A program made the translations under genes and the position numbers. Shown piece after piece: positions 19,487 to 28,504 of a DNA stretch of 64,000 bases. Within the stretch, counting starts at the first letter, position 1, and each line of letters opens with the position of its first letter. This stretch comes from CAYPJE01 sp964410945 (GTDB lineage Bacteria; Fidelibacterota; Marinisomatia; Marinisomatales; TCS56), in the NCBI GenBank assembly GCA_964410945.1, contig CAYPJE010000005.1, positions 1-64,000 of the forward strand. The letters run 5' to 3'. The notes beneath the pieces are model-generated. The model searched no databases. It had not been told where the DNA came from and was given only the letters and a program-made list of their open reading frames with translations.

Positions 19487-22206
19487 CGGCCAAATAATCC
19501 GTCAATTTTACCGCTGAATTCAATTCCGAAATAAAGGGGTGGATTCAGCTTGGTATAGGATGCTGTCACTCCGGAAGAACGCTGTTTTTCGTGCAGTGGA
19601 CGATAGTTGAAAATATTATTCACAAAGAACGATACTTCCGATCCACCAAACAGCGACTTACTAACCCGCAGATTCAGAACCCAGGTATTGGTAATATTCT
19701 CCATGATATGCCACCAGTCCTCATAAGTCCTGGTCAGTTGAGAATAGGTCGAATCGGAACGCTGGCTTTCTGGTATCTTAATAATCTCACCCTGGGAAGA
19801 TATAAAGCCCACCGCCAGCGAATCACTCAGACCCACATATTTATCACGGTCAAAGACCACCTGCTGGGCTTCGATGGTAACCCAGGCACCTAACTCCTTC
19901 ACAGTGAATTCAGCCCGGTAGTTAATCAGAAAACTTTCTACCCAGGATGTAACCGGATTCCAATAGGGTTTAACCGTCTGATCCAGATTCGAATCATAAC
20001 GAAAGGCGGAAGCATAATCATAGGCCGAACCCTTGCTGTAGGCAAAATTATAGGCCCCTTCGATCCGCAGACGCATTTTCAGGGGCGTGAATGGCTTGGT
20101 CTGGATCGACAATTCAACACCTGAATTGATAGTCCGTTTAGAATTTTCAGCGTATGAATAAGTGGTGATTACCGAATCAGTCACTACCCGACCGCTGGTA
20201 TCAGGCCAGGCCGGATAGTCATATTTATACTGAAATATCGGTTCGACACCGGTATAGGAAAATCCACCGAAAGTTGTTGAAGAATAACCAGTCAATGTCA
20301 GACCGACATTTTTCAGTTTCTGGTCCAGGCTGATTTCACGCTTGAATTGCTGGTAACCTTTCAGTTCCAGGTTTTCCCGGGAATAGATATAGGTAGATAC
20401 AATCACCTGATTGGCGGAGGAATCAACGCCGTAATAATGGTTCACATCATCAAGATCGTAATAAATATCATTGGGATAAAGCATACTCAGCGGAGGTGCT
20501 TTTGAAGTTACTCCATACCCAAATCGCAACTGGGTGCCGGGTGTCAAATGTAGCAGGAAGTTCAACCGGGGATTAAAAAATGAACCATGTCTGGACTGGA
20601 TGAAACTTCCACCGCCCAGTTTTTCAGGCTGGTAAGCCTCGTAGCGGAAACCCAGGTTTATTTCAAAATATTTTGAGGATATTTTATCCTCGGCGTAAAT
20701 GCTGGCAATTGCCAGGGACGGCAGGTCATCATAGGAACGGGGCCGGTCGCGCTGGATGCCACTGATACTGGGTGGCTCGGCAGGGTCAAACACACGCCCT
20801 TCCCCACTATTGGATTCATGACGATATGTCAAACCGGAAAGCAAAACATGTTTAAACCAGCGACCGGAAATGTCCTGATTATATTTAAGATCAAAATACT
20901 GGTTTTTCGCCAATCCTTTCACCCATAATTCGGAAATATAACTCTGGACAAATTGTCCTTCCGCGGTACCATCTTCCATCAAATCGGTTATGTAGGTGTG
21001 ATCGACAGTCAACAATCTCTTACGATAGGAATTCTGATGGTTATAGTTCAGTGAATAAGTCCAGTTAAGTTTGGATGCCGCCGTAATCAAATAATCACTG
21101 GAATGGGAAAAACGAACCGTATAATCACGGTTATAGCGCTCGGTTTCCAGGACATCGCCATCCCGCAATCCCTGTTCATCAAAGGCCCGCGTATAATAGA
21201 CCCGGTTGCGGGTAGTCAGTTTATTGGACAGTAATTTATTAGTCAGGGCCAGTTGACCGGCTAAACGGGTATATCCATAATCCGGTATACGGATATCACG
21301 ATCACTGGAAGCCAGATTGAAATTATAATTCAGGATCGTGTTGAACAGATCAAATCCACCATTCAGATTAGCTTCCTGGTTCTGAAGATTATACTTGTAC
21401 TTCAGGCGATGTGGTTTTTTCTTTGATTGTGTTTTTACTTCAATAACACCGGATGTAAGGTCACCATAACGGGCCGATGGTATACCTCTAATTACTTCCA
21501 CTTCCTCGATATTATCAGCCGGAATCTGGCGCAAGTCGATTCCTGAATTCTCGGTCGTACGCTGAATACTGCCGGTATTGGCTTCAGTGTCAAGTTGCAT
21601 GTTCGCATTGTTGGAAACGGGCACATCATCAAGGATGATCTGGGTTCCCAATAGTGCATTGGCCGCCATCTGGCTATCACCCGTGTCACCAGTACGGATC
21701 GATGCCTGCTTCATTTCCTGGAGACCGGGGTTGTCGAAGCGTTGTCCGGGAACCAACTTGAGTACATCACTGAGACTTGAAGCCTGGATATGCTCGATTT
21801 CCCCGGATGATATGCGGGTAATACTGGCAGCCTCGTCTGGTATCAGTTCCCGCTCGGCCGTGACGACAATACCGCCGATCTCAAAATAGTCCAGTTTCAA
21901 CCGGTAGGTTTTTTTAAATGGCCAACCGGCCTGGACCGTAATGGTATCAACCAGTGTTTCATATCCCATATAAGTAATTTGAGCGGTATACCTGCCCGGT
22001 GCCAGTTCGATCAGGAAATTGCCATTATTATCAGTAGCAGCACCCACCAGAAGCTCAGTGATAACAACATTAGCATCGGGGAGAGGTTGTCGCTTTTCAT
22101 CGATGACCCGCCCTGAGAATGAGGTGGTCCGACCGGTTTGAGCAAATAAACCGGAAAGACCGATAAGAATAACGCTAATAAATAGAAAAATTGGTCGATT
22201 CTTCAT
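19483..22206 (-). CDS. TonB-dependent receptor (copy 2), first gene of the receptor/peptidase operon
   Basis: A receptor of about 907 residues. I start it at the ATG at 22204-22206 (MKNRPIFLF...), because the open frame upstream runs through a terminator hairpin. It has a signal peptide ending near LFAQ, a carboxypeptidase-regulatory-like domain (SGRVIDEKRQPLPDANVVI), a plug with LSDVLKLVPGQRF and IIPADNIE-like text (RQIPADNIEEVEVIRG), and a long beta-barrel. Seven more genes follow on the same strand with overlaps or gaps of at most 39 bases, so it heads the operon. Homologous to the receptor at 9119. The ligand is unknown. Confidence 0.92.
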   Translation of the reverse strand: MKNRPIFLFISVILIGLSGLFAQTGRTTSFSGRVIDEKRQPLPDANVVITELLVGAATDNNGNFLIELAPGRYTAQITYMGYETLVDTITVQAGWPFKKTYRLKLDYFEIGGIVVTAERELIPDEAASITRISSGEIEHIQASSLSDVLKLVPGQRFDNPGLQEMKQASIRTGDTGDSQMAANALLGTQIILDDVPVSNNANMQLDTEANTGSIQRTTENSGIDLRQIPADNIEEVEVIRGIPSARYGDLTSGVIEVKTQSKKKPHRLKYKYNLQNQEANLNGGFDLFNTILNYNFNLASSDRDIRIPDYGYTRLAGQLALTNKLLSNKLTTRNRVYYTRAFDEQGLRDGDVLETERYNRDYTVRFSHSSDYLITAASKLNWTYSLNYNHQNSYRKRLLTVDHTYITDLMEDGTAEGQFVQSYISELWVKGLAKNQYFDLKYNQDISGRWFKHVLLSGLTYRHESNSGEGRVFDPAEPPSISGIQRDRPRSYDDLPSLAIASIYAEDKISSKYFEINLGFRYEAYQPEKLGGGSFIQSRHGSFFNPRLNFLLHLTPGTQLRFGYGVTSKAPPLSMLYPNDIYYDLDDVNHYYGVDSSANQVIVSTYIYSRENLELKGYQQFKREISLDQKLKNVGLTLTGYSSTTFGGFSYTGVEPIFQYKYDYPAWPDTSGRVVTDSVITTYSYAENSKRTINSGVELSIQTKPFTPLKMRLRIEGAYNFAYSKGSAYDYASAFRYDSNLDQTVKPYWNPVTSWVESFLINYRAEFTVKELGAWVTIEAQQVVFDRDKYVGLSDSLAVGFISSQGEIIKIPESQRSDSTYSQLTRTYEDWWHIMENITNTWVLNLRVSKSLFGGSEVSFFVNNIFNYRPLHEKQRSSGVTASYTKLNPPLYFGIEFSGKIDGLFGR

Positions 22207-22219
22207 TTTGTTCAAATTC

Positions 22220-22257
22220 AAAAAAGGGGGGCACGCAAATAAAATTTGATGCCCCCC
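22220..22257 (-). terminator. intrinsic terminator of the beta-propeller gene
   Basis: On the minus strand an 8-base GGGGGGCA arm pairs with TGCCCCCC around a loop that contains a second 5-base stem, followed by six T residues. It lies 26 bases after the propeller gene stop and just before the TonB receptor start, so the receptor operon must either have its own promoter very close by or depend on read-through. Confidence 0.85.
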
Positions 22258-22282
22258 TCCCAATTCATTTACGAAAGGGGAA

Positions 22283-25057
22283 TTACTTCAGTAATACCAT
22301 CCGTTTCGTAGCGTTGTAGCGTTCGCCGCTGACACGGTACAGATACATACCACTGGCAACCTGGCGACCGAAATCATCTTTAGCATCCCACATCACCTGC
22401 TGGCGACCGGCAGTAACTTCTTCGTTTACCAGAGTCCGGACCCGTTTACCCAGAATATTGTAGATGTCGATCCGAATATGATCGGCCTGTGGCAGATCGA
22501 AACGGATAGTCGTAACCGGGTTGAATGGGTTGGGATAATTCTGGTGCAAGGCGAAGGTTTCCGGCAGTGAAGGATCTTCATCAACCCTGACCACTGAAAT
22601 CGGTTCGGTAACCATGAAGTTATCGAACAGGATTGTGCAACCGGAGCCATTGTATCCAAAAATACCGGGATATCCTTCCGTCATGAATGGTGAATCATCC
22701 TGCACTGGGCAATTTGGCAGGACCACATCGTTGATGTAAGCATAGAAATCATTACCAATTACGGTAACCTTGAAATTATGCCAGCCTGTTTCCAGGGCCG
22801 TGAAATCAACACCTGGGTTCCAGGCAGCACTGATATGCCAGGCAGCACCGTCATAACCCTGTAACTTCAACTGACCGTTATCGCTACTGGAAGAATTCCG
22901 GTAAACAAAACGGTAGTAGGCAAATTCATCATGAGAGGAGCGGAAAGCGATACCAGCATAGAGTGGTGCATTGGCATCAGCCGGACCGATGATATGAACA
23001 TCGGCCGAAACAGTGAAATCGCCAAATACAGCATTCTTCACATGGGCAATTCCGGTATAACCAGCATCGGTGAAAGCGCCGATATGGCTGCCCCAGCTGG
23101 AACCGGTTGAATCAACAACAGCCAGGCTGCCATCACCGGTTGCAGCACTTAACTGCCATTCCAGATCGAAATCACCATCGGTGAATGCTTCGGTTATCGG
23201 AAGTTCGTAGGGCGGGAAGAGATCCAGCATCAGGATCTGTCCACTCTGACCCACGGCCCAGAGTTTATAATTATGGTATTTGACTTTCTGCAGTTCGTCG
23301 AAACCCGGGCTGGTTTCTGCAGTCCAGGTGAGGCCGGCATCTTCCGACTTGTAGATTTTACCAGCTTCACCAACCACGTAGACCAGTGAATCGTCAACAA
23401 ATTCAACATCATAGAGGTCATCACCATCAGGATCGGTGAATACTTCATAGAGGGTGTCATATTCTGCCAGGGTGGTCCGGTAGAGATGACCTGAACTGGC
23501 GGGAACAATGATTACATCATTACGTGCTTCAACAGCGCGATGGGAGACACTGCCCCAATCTTCCGCTGTGAATGTTGTACCGTAATCATCAGAATAATAA
23601 TACTGACCGGAACTGGCTGTAGCCACGACTTTGGAACCGCCCACGGCACAAATATCGTAGACAGAACCACTGCCGAAATCGCCGACCTCGGTCCAGGTTT
23701 CACCACCATCAGTCGATTTGTTTATCCGGCCGGAATAACCACCAGCATAGACGGTATCGGCATCAACATAATGGACTGAGTTAAAGGTACGACCATCAGC
23801 TGTAAACGGTGTTTCTTTTTCTACGAAGGTTGCACCACCATCGGTCGTCTTAGCCAGATATCCAGCAACACCAGCAATAATACCAGTATTGTCATCAATA
23901 AATTCGCATTCATAGATCGCTTCGTAAGATCCGGATAATGCATTAGTCGGATAAGACCAGGTAGCGCCACCATCATTACTGACGGTGATTTCGCCACCGC
24001 TGTAACCGGTTAGGAGAATATTATCCTCACCTGGAAATCCAATACCCCAGAAGCTGACCTGTGGCCAAGCATTCAGGGGAGTAAAATTGGCACCACCATC
24101 TGTGGTACTCATCCATTGACCATAAGAACTGAATACAAAGCCGTTATTGGCATCAACAAAACTAACGAAGGTCGTTGTCTCACCATGACCAACATCCAAT
24201 GTATCCCAGGTTGCACCGCCATCTACGGTCTTGATGACATAACCATCACCACCACCGGCAATGAAAGTTTGATCATCAATTACATCAACCCGGCCAAGAT
24301 ATACATAGCCATAATTCATGTCACCATACTGAGTATAGGTCTGTCCACTATCAGTTGATACAAACACTAAGTTATGATAACCACTGATCACGAATACACC
24401 ATCACCGGTTCCCTGCAGATCATATAAGCGATAACTGCTTGATCCAACTGGGAATAATGATGCAATATTAACATAATTCCATGTAGCTCCACCATCATGG
24501 GTGTACCAGGTATCACCTGCATTGGCATCGGTTGAAACAACACCAACATTAGCATCAATGAAATCTATTCCACCGTCCAGATCATCACTGGTATCCATGG
24601 TATCTGCCGTCATGGTGGTTCCATCCCATTTCAAAACCTGACCATCATCACAAGAGAAGAATACCAGGTCAACAGTGACCGGAGCAATATCGATTACATC
24701 CAGGGTATAATTGGCTGTGTCACCAATATTGGCCCAGGTGGTACCACCATCAGTCGACTTGAAAATGAAACCATCATCGGTGGTTGCATAGCCATTATCA
24801 GCATCGAGAAATTCAATATCCCACCAATCAAGGCCAGAGCCATCGGCTGCTCTGACGATTGTCCAATTAGCACCACCATCGGTGGTTTTCCAGACCTCGC
24901 CATCATCACCAGAAAGCCAACCAGTATTGGCATCTAGGAAGAAACCATTATTCGGAATAAAGCCATGGCTCTGCTCCTTGACAACTTCCCAGTCCTGGGC
25001 AAAGATCATAGTAAGCGTTAATAGGAAAACAACGAATCCTGTTATCCGTTTATGCAT
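22283..25057 (-). CDS. secreted multi-repeat beta-propeller (Ycf48/BNR-like) with T9SS sorting domain
   Basis: A 924-residue secreted protein with a signal peptide (1-20). Residues about 25-640 hold many BNR/Ycf48-like repeats of the form STDGGATW, which fold as beta-propellers. Residues about 650-820 look like a laminin-G/concanavalin-like lectin domain. The last 95 residues (from LPETFALHQNYPNPFNPVT to the terminal KRMVLLK) are a type A T9SS C-terminal sorting domain, so the protein should be exported through T9SS and fixed to, or released from, the surface. It ends at a strong terminator. No catalytic residues are evident; ligand or carbohydrate binding is the likely role. Confidence 0.88.
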   Translation of the reverse strand: MHKRITGFVVFLLTLTMIFAQDWEVVKEQSHGFIPNNGFFLDANTGWLSGDDGEVWKTTDGGANWTIVRAADGSGLDWWDIEFLDADNGYATTDDGFIFKSTDGGTTWANIGDTANYTLDVIDIAPVTVDLVFFSCDDGQVLKWDGTTMTADTMDTSDDLDGGIDFIDANVGVVSTDANAGDTWYTHDGGATWNYVNIASLFPVGSSSYRLYDLQGTGDGVFVISGYHNLVFVSTDSGQTYTQYGDMNYGYVYLGRVDVIDDQTFIAGGGDGYVIKTVDGGATWDTLDVGHGETTTFVSFVDANNGFVFSSYGQWMSTTDGGANFTPLNAWPQVSFWGIGFPGEDNILLTGYSGGEITVSNDGGATWSYPTNALSGSYEAIYECEFIDDNTGIIAGVAGYLAKTTDGGATFVEKETPFTADGRTFNSVHYVDADTVYAGGYSGRINKSTDGGETWTEVGDFGSGSVYDICAVGGSKVVATASSGQYYYSDDYGTTFTAEDWGSVSHRAVEARNDVIIVPASSGHLYRTTLAEYDTLYEVFTDPDGDDLYDVEFVDDSLVYVVGEAGKIYKSEDAGLTWTAETSPGFDELQKVKYHNYKLWAVGQSGQILMLDLFPPYELPITEAFTDGDFDLEWQLSAATGDGSLAVVDSTGSSWGSHIGAFTDAGYTGIAHVKNAVFGDFTVSADVHIIGPADANAPLYAGIAFRSSHDEFAYYRFVYRNSSSSDNGQLKLQGYDGAAWHISAAWNPGVDFTALETGWHNFKVTVIGNDFYAYINDVVLPNCPVQDDSPFMTEGYPGIFGYNGSGCTILFDNFMVTEPISVVRVDEDPSLPETFALHQNYPNPFNPVTTIRFDLPQADHIRIDIYNILGKRVRTLVNEEVTAGRQQVMWDAKDDFGRQVASGMYLYRVSGERYNATKRMVLLK

Positions 25058-25318
25058 ATTAAACCCCTTATTTGTTATTTTAAGAGAAATTTTGGTTCAT
25101 GCTATCCTGCACGGTCTCTGGCTGGAGCCGTGAGGGCTAAAATATAGTATTTCCGACCAGCGCCGGGCAATATAAAATAAACTGAATTACAAATGATTAT
25201 ATACGATAAACCGTATATTTATACTGGTTGATCAGACTTTAATTAACACCTTAAGCTGGAATTACTGTATTTTTATTCGGTAATAAATTAAATCAAAGCT
25301 AACAAATCAAGGCAGCTG
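25058..25318. other. 261-base intergenic region upstream of the propeller gene
   Basis: The AT-rich spacer between the propeller start and the bactofilin stop must hold the propeller promoter, but no convincing -35/-10 pair was seen on the minus strand. A weak inverted repeat (cacgg and ccgtg, 13-base loop) lies near 25110-25132 in what would be the mRNA leader. No ORF or RNA gene was recognised. Confidence 0.4.
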
Positions 25319-25729
25319 CTATTTCTTCTTGAGCGTTGTGTTCAGCGCTTTCTGATCCTGTGGCATCCGGGTGATTTTACCTACCAGGGTACCGCCACGA
25401 CCAATTTCAAGTTCGCGATAGCGGACTTTACCATCAACTAAACCGGTGGGAGAAACGGTCAATGTATCCTTTACTGTAAGATCGCCGTTAACAGAACCAC
25501 TGATGGTTGCATTACCAACCACTGCCGTACCAACGAATTTCCCATCATGTTCAATGCTCAGTTGAATCACATTTTCAATATTGCCTTCAATCAGCCCGTC
25601 CAGTTTTACAAACTTACAGTTCTTAATTTCACCGACAACCGTGACGCCCTTTCCTATTACAAGAGTCTCAGCTGATGTTTTTGAATCGCCTGGTGTTTTC
25701 TGTAAGGTATTTAAATCCTGTTGTGACAT
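25319..25729 (-). CDS. bactofilin
   Basis: A 136-residue bactofilin, a polymerising cytoskeletal protein with a right-handed beta-helix core (about 25-118) flanked by short disordered tails. The core shows the family pattern of short hydrophobic turns: VIGKGVTVVGEI, LDGLIEGNIE, GNATISGSVNGDLTV, LEIGRGGTLVGKI. Bactofilins work at the inner membrane in cell shape, stalk formation or positioning of envelope machinery. It appears to be a single gene with a 169-base spacer upstream. Confidence 0.93.
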   Translation of the reverse strand: MSQQDLNTLQKTPGDSKTSAETLVIGKGVTVVGEIKNCKFVKLDGLIEGNIENVIQLSIEHDGKFVGTAVVGNATISGSVNGDLTVKDTLTVSPTGLVDGKVRYRELEIGRGGTLVGKITRMPQDQKALNTTLKKK

Positions 25730-25898
25730 TTAGCTCTCCAAGGTAAGCGTCGGTAATTGATGGATACATCCACGTTTGCATTTAACTTAAGAATACCAAA
25801 TATATTATCAAAATATAAATAATTAATCTTTTGGGCAAAATTGACCGCCATTGATCCGCATCTGTTTAAGTTACTATTAATCGGAAAATCCGTTCGTT

Positions 25899-26336
25899 TC
25901 AATACTTGCCGATTAATTTCATGATCCATTTATGAATCGAATGATAGGTAAACTCCTTTTTCAGATACATCACGGCACAGGTACCAGTGTGCAGGTTAAC
26001 CCCCGCCTTTTGAGCTAATTCAAGGGCTGCTTCACTCTCACAATGCTGGTGAATCCAGATATCTTTGATCCCTAAGTCAATCGATTGTTGTACCCATTCC
26101 GCTGATTCTTCAGCCGGCAACTCGATAATTGCACATTCGGGCTTGAAAGGCAAATCGGCAATACTTTTGAAGGTTGCATCACCTTCGATCCGTTCCAGTG
26201 ACGGATCAATGGCTGCCACCTGCTTTCCCAGTTCCTTTAGCCCATTGTAGGTCAATACCGGAAAACCGCGTTTGGCATTGTGTCCGATTACCGCAAAGCT
26301 GGCGGCTTCAAAGAATAATTCATTTCTGGTACCCAT
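25899..26336 (-). CDS. CoA-binding domain protein
   Basis: A 145-residue protein with a Rossmann-type CoA_binding_2 fold: FAVIGHNAKRGFPVLTYNGL at the N-terminus, VAAIDPSLERI at strand 2, and a C-terminal GTCAVMYLKK. Such YccU-like proteins are small cytosolic proteins of unclear physiological role. I start at the ATG at 26334-26336, which follows a GAGGTG ribosome site; a GTG two codons upstream is possible. Divergent from the polyferredoxin gene at 26421. Confidence 0.82.
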   Translation of the reverse strand: MGTRNELFFEAASFAVIGHNAKRGFPVLTYNGLKELGKQVAAIDPSLERIEGDATFKSIADLPFKPECAIIELPAEESAEWVQQSIDLGIKDIWIHQHCESEAALELAQKAGVNLHTGTCAVMYLKKEFTYHSIHKWIMKLIGKY

Positions 26337-26420
26337 TACCACCTCACATTTTTGCCGTTGAAATTACACATATAAATGAACTGATAGACTGGAATTTCTA
26401 TTAAGTTATTATTTCAGCCG

Positions 26421-27509
26421 ATGAAAAATATGTTTAACTTCTACCACCAGGTAGCATTAATTCACCAACACCAGATGACAATGAAAAAATCCACACGCTC
26501 CAGAGGACGAAAACGGCAGGCCAAACTGTACCCGTGGTCGGTACGCAACTGGGTACAGCTGGTCATCTTTCTGATTACAACTCTTATCGGTCTGCAATTC
26601 TATCTCTTTGTCCGGCAGCTCGAAAATACTTCAGCGGTAACAATAGCCCGTCCACCCGGAGTGGAGGGTTTTCTCCCTATCGGGTCACTGATGGGATGGA
26701 AATATTTCATTGCCACCGGAATCTGGGATCCAATTCATCCGGCGGGGATGGTGATAATTGCCTTTGCCATTGGACTTTCATGGCTGCTACGGAAATCCTT
26801 CTGCGGCTGGTTTTGTCCGGTGGGAACGGTTTCCGAATGGTTGTGGCGTCTTGGCCAATACAGTTTCGGTAAAAATTTCCAGTTACCCAAATGGCTGGAT
26901 CTGCCCCTGCGCAGTTTAAAATATCTGCTGCTGGCATTTTTCATGTGGGCAATCCTGGGAATGAGTGCAACGGCTCTGTCCGTTTTTCTGGCAAAACCAT
27001 ACTGGGTAGTATCAGATATCAAAATGCTGCATTTCTTTACCCGCATGTCAATCACTACGGCGACGGTTCTGATGATACTGGTAGTTGCTTCGCTCCTGAT
27101 TCGAAATTTCTGGTGCCGTTATCTCTGTCCCTACGGCGCCCTGGTGGGAATCTTTGCCTTGATCAGCCCAACTAAAATCCGGCGAAATACGGAAACCTGT
27201 GTAGATTGCACCCTCTGTGCCCAGGTCTGCCCGGCTTACCTGCCCGTGGATAAAAAGAATATGATCATTAGCGCTGAGTGCACCGGGTGCATAAGTTGCG
27301 TGGAAGTATGTCCGGTAAAAGAAACGCTGGAATTCAAAACCGTTAAGGTGGCAGCAGGATTCTGGACGGGCAAACGCCTGGCGTTCACTATCGCTGGATC
27401 ATTCCTGCTGGTTGTGATCATCGCCCGGTTGTCCGGTATCTGGGAAAGTTCGGTTACTATTGAACAAATCCGGGCTATTCTTCCCGATATTGATTTCCTA
27501 GCGCATTAA
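26421..27509 (+). CDS. NapH-like membrane polyferredoxin (second in window)
   Basis: A 362-residue inner-membrane 4Fe-4S protein. It has about five membrane spans, the paired motifs FCGWFCPVG and FWCRYLCPYG, and two ferredoxin-type clusters, CVDCTLCAQVC and CTGCISCVEVCP, followed by a last membrane span and short tail. Such proteins usually pass electrons from quinol or flavoproteins to periplasmic reductases or maturation systems. The N-terminus is uncertain: Met codons at 26421, 26475 and 26481 are possible. It is convergent with the NifX-like gene (9 bases between stops). Unlike the gene at 4542 it has no HMA-like tail. Confidence 0.87.
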   Translation: MKNMFNFYHQVALIHQHQMTMKKSTRSRGRKRQAKLYPWSVRNWVQLVIFLITTLIGLQFYLFVRQLENTSAVTIARPPGVEGFLPIGSLMGWKYFIATGIWDPIHPAGMVIIAFAIGLSWLLRKSFCGWFCPVGTVSEWLWRLGQYSFGKNFQLPKWLDLPLRSLKYLLLAFFMWAILGMSATALSVFLAKPYWVVSDIKMLHFFTRMSITTATVLMILVVASLLIRNFWCRYLCPYGALVGIFALISPTKIRRNTETCVDCTLCAQVCPAYLPVDKKNMIISAECTGCISCVEVCPVKETLEFKTVKVAAGFWTGKRLAFTIAGSFLLVVIIARLSGIWESSVTIEQIRAILPDIDFLAH

Positions 27510-27517
27510 TAGTCTGT

Positions 27518-27943
27518 CTAATGGCACCCGCAGTTTGAGCCCTTCCCATGTCCGTGGCCGTGCTCATGACCATGTCCGTGCCCTCCGAAGGCATGCTGCC
27601 GGCAAGCTGTATTTTCATCGGCCAGTGTCAGTTTTCCCGCTTTCCACATTTCAATTGCTTCCGCGACGGTTCCAACAGCACCGACAAATACTTCGATCTG
27701 CTGCTCAGCGAAACGGGCAATCGCCCGACGCCCTAGTCCACCACACAGCATGACATCGGCTCCGGCTTGTTTGATAATTTCCGGCGGATGTCCTTGACCG
27801 CCCATATGATCACTGGTATTTTCAACGACGTTCACTGCATTGGTTTCCGAATCGACGATCGTATAGGTTGGTACCCGGCCAAAATGTTCACCAACCGTGT
27901 CATCCAAACCTTTGTTACTCATGGTAGGTATACAGACTCTCAT
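27518..27943 (-). CDS. NifX/NifB-family (dinitrogenase Fe-Mo cofactor domain) protein with His-rich tail
   Basis: A 141-residue protein with the Nitro_FeMo-Co fold: MRVCIPTMSNKGLDDTVGEHFGR, then GADVMLCGGLGRRAI. The last 25 residues are a Gly/His stretch (HGHGHEHGHGHG) ending NCGCH, which should bind metal. Stand-alone members are common in anaerobes without nitrogenase, usually near Mrp/NBP35 or DUF134 genes, and are thought to bind metal or Fe-S clusters. The start lies 1 base after the DUF134 stop, so the two are co-transcribed. Confidence 0.88.
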   Translation of the reverse strand: MRVCIPTMSNKGLDDTVGEHFGRVPTYTIVDSETNAVNVVENTSDHMGGQGHPPEIIKQAGADVMLCGGLGRRAIARFAEQQIEVFVGAVGTVAEAIEMWKAGKLTLADENTACRQHAFGGHGHGHEHGHGHGKGSNCGCH

Positions 27944-27944
27944 C

Positions 27945-28439
27945 TCAATTTTCCTTGTTTTGCTTTTGTTTCAATAAATCGTGGTGGTAAGAACCTTCAC
28001 GCAGCATCCTGGTCCTGCACTTTGGACAGCTTTCCTCCTGGCAGGGAAATCCCTGGCGATGGGGAATTTTCTCTTTACACTTGGGGCAAATACAGAAACC
28101 ACCTGCGCCCATCCCTTTTGTATTCTGCCGGGACATAAATACGCCTCCACTAATCTTGAGTGCTTTTCCGTTTACCAGTACATCGGCGATTTTCCGATGT
28201 GCCGAAGTTATAATCCGTCCGAACGTAGGTCGTGATACTTTCATTTTATCGGCGGCCTCTGCCTGGTACAGACCTTCCAGATCCGCTAATCGAACAGCCT
28301 CCAGCTCATCCACTGTTAGTTGTACCTGGTCCAGATCGTGCCAGTCGATACCACGGGGCCGGAACATTGTTATATCAGGTTCATTCTGAATCCGGCGACA
28401 ATGATGAGGCCTACCAGCCTGTTTCCGACATTTATTCAT
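27945..28439 (-). CDS. DUF134 protein with zinc-ribbon extension
   Basis: A 164-residue protein. The N-terminus (GRPHHCRRIQ, then FRPRGID) and the helix-turn-helix-like region VDELEAVRLADLEGLYQAEAA and VSRPTFGRII match DUF134, a family of putative DNA-binding proteins. The C-terminal half adds a Cys-rich ribbon with CICPKCKEK and CPKCRTRM. It is encoded directly upstream of the NifX-like gene; this pairing recurs in anaerobes and suggests a regulator or metal-sensing partner (inference). Confidence 0.85.
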   Translation of the reverse strand: MNKCRKQAGRPHHCRRIQNEPDITMFRPRGIDWHDLDQVQLTVDELEAVRLADLEGLYQAEAADKMKVSRPTFGRIITSAHRKIADVLVNGKALKISGGVFMSRQNTKGMGAGGFCICPKCKEKIPHRQGFPCQEESCPKCRTRMLREGSYHHDLLKQKQNKEN

Positions 28440-28504
28440 ACAATAATATTAAGCATATGCTCATAATTATAAAACAAAAACCTACTTTTAAACAGGGCTT
28501 GTCG

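Noticed and set aside
22207..22263. N-terminal extension of the second TonB receptor
   Set aside because: It runs through the terminator hairpin and precedes a standard signal peptide starting at 22206.
22283..25057. Repeated DNA motifs inside the propeller gene (accaccatc-type)
   Set aside because: They encode the STDGGATW-type BNR repeats and are explained by protein repetition, not by a CRISPR array or satellite.
25081..25140. Riboswitch-like leader upstream of the propeller gene
   Set aside because: Only a short imperfect hairpin; no conserved core of a known riboswitch class could be matched.
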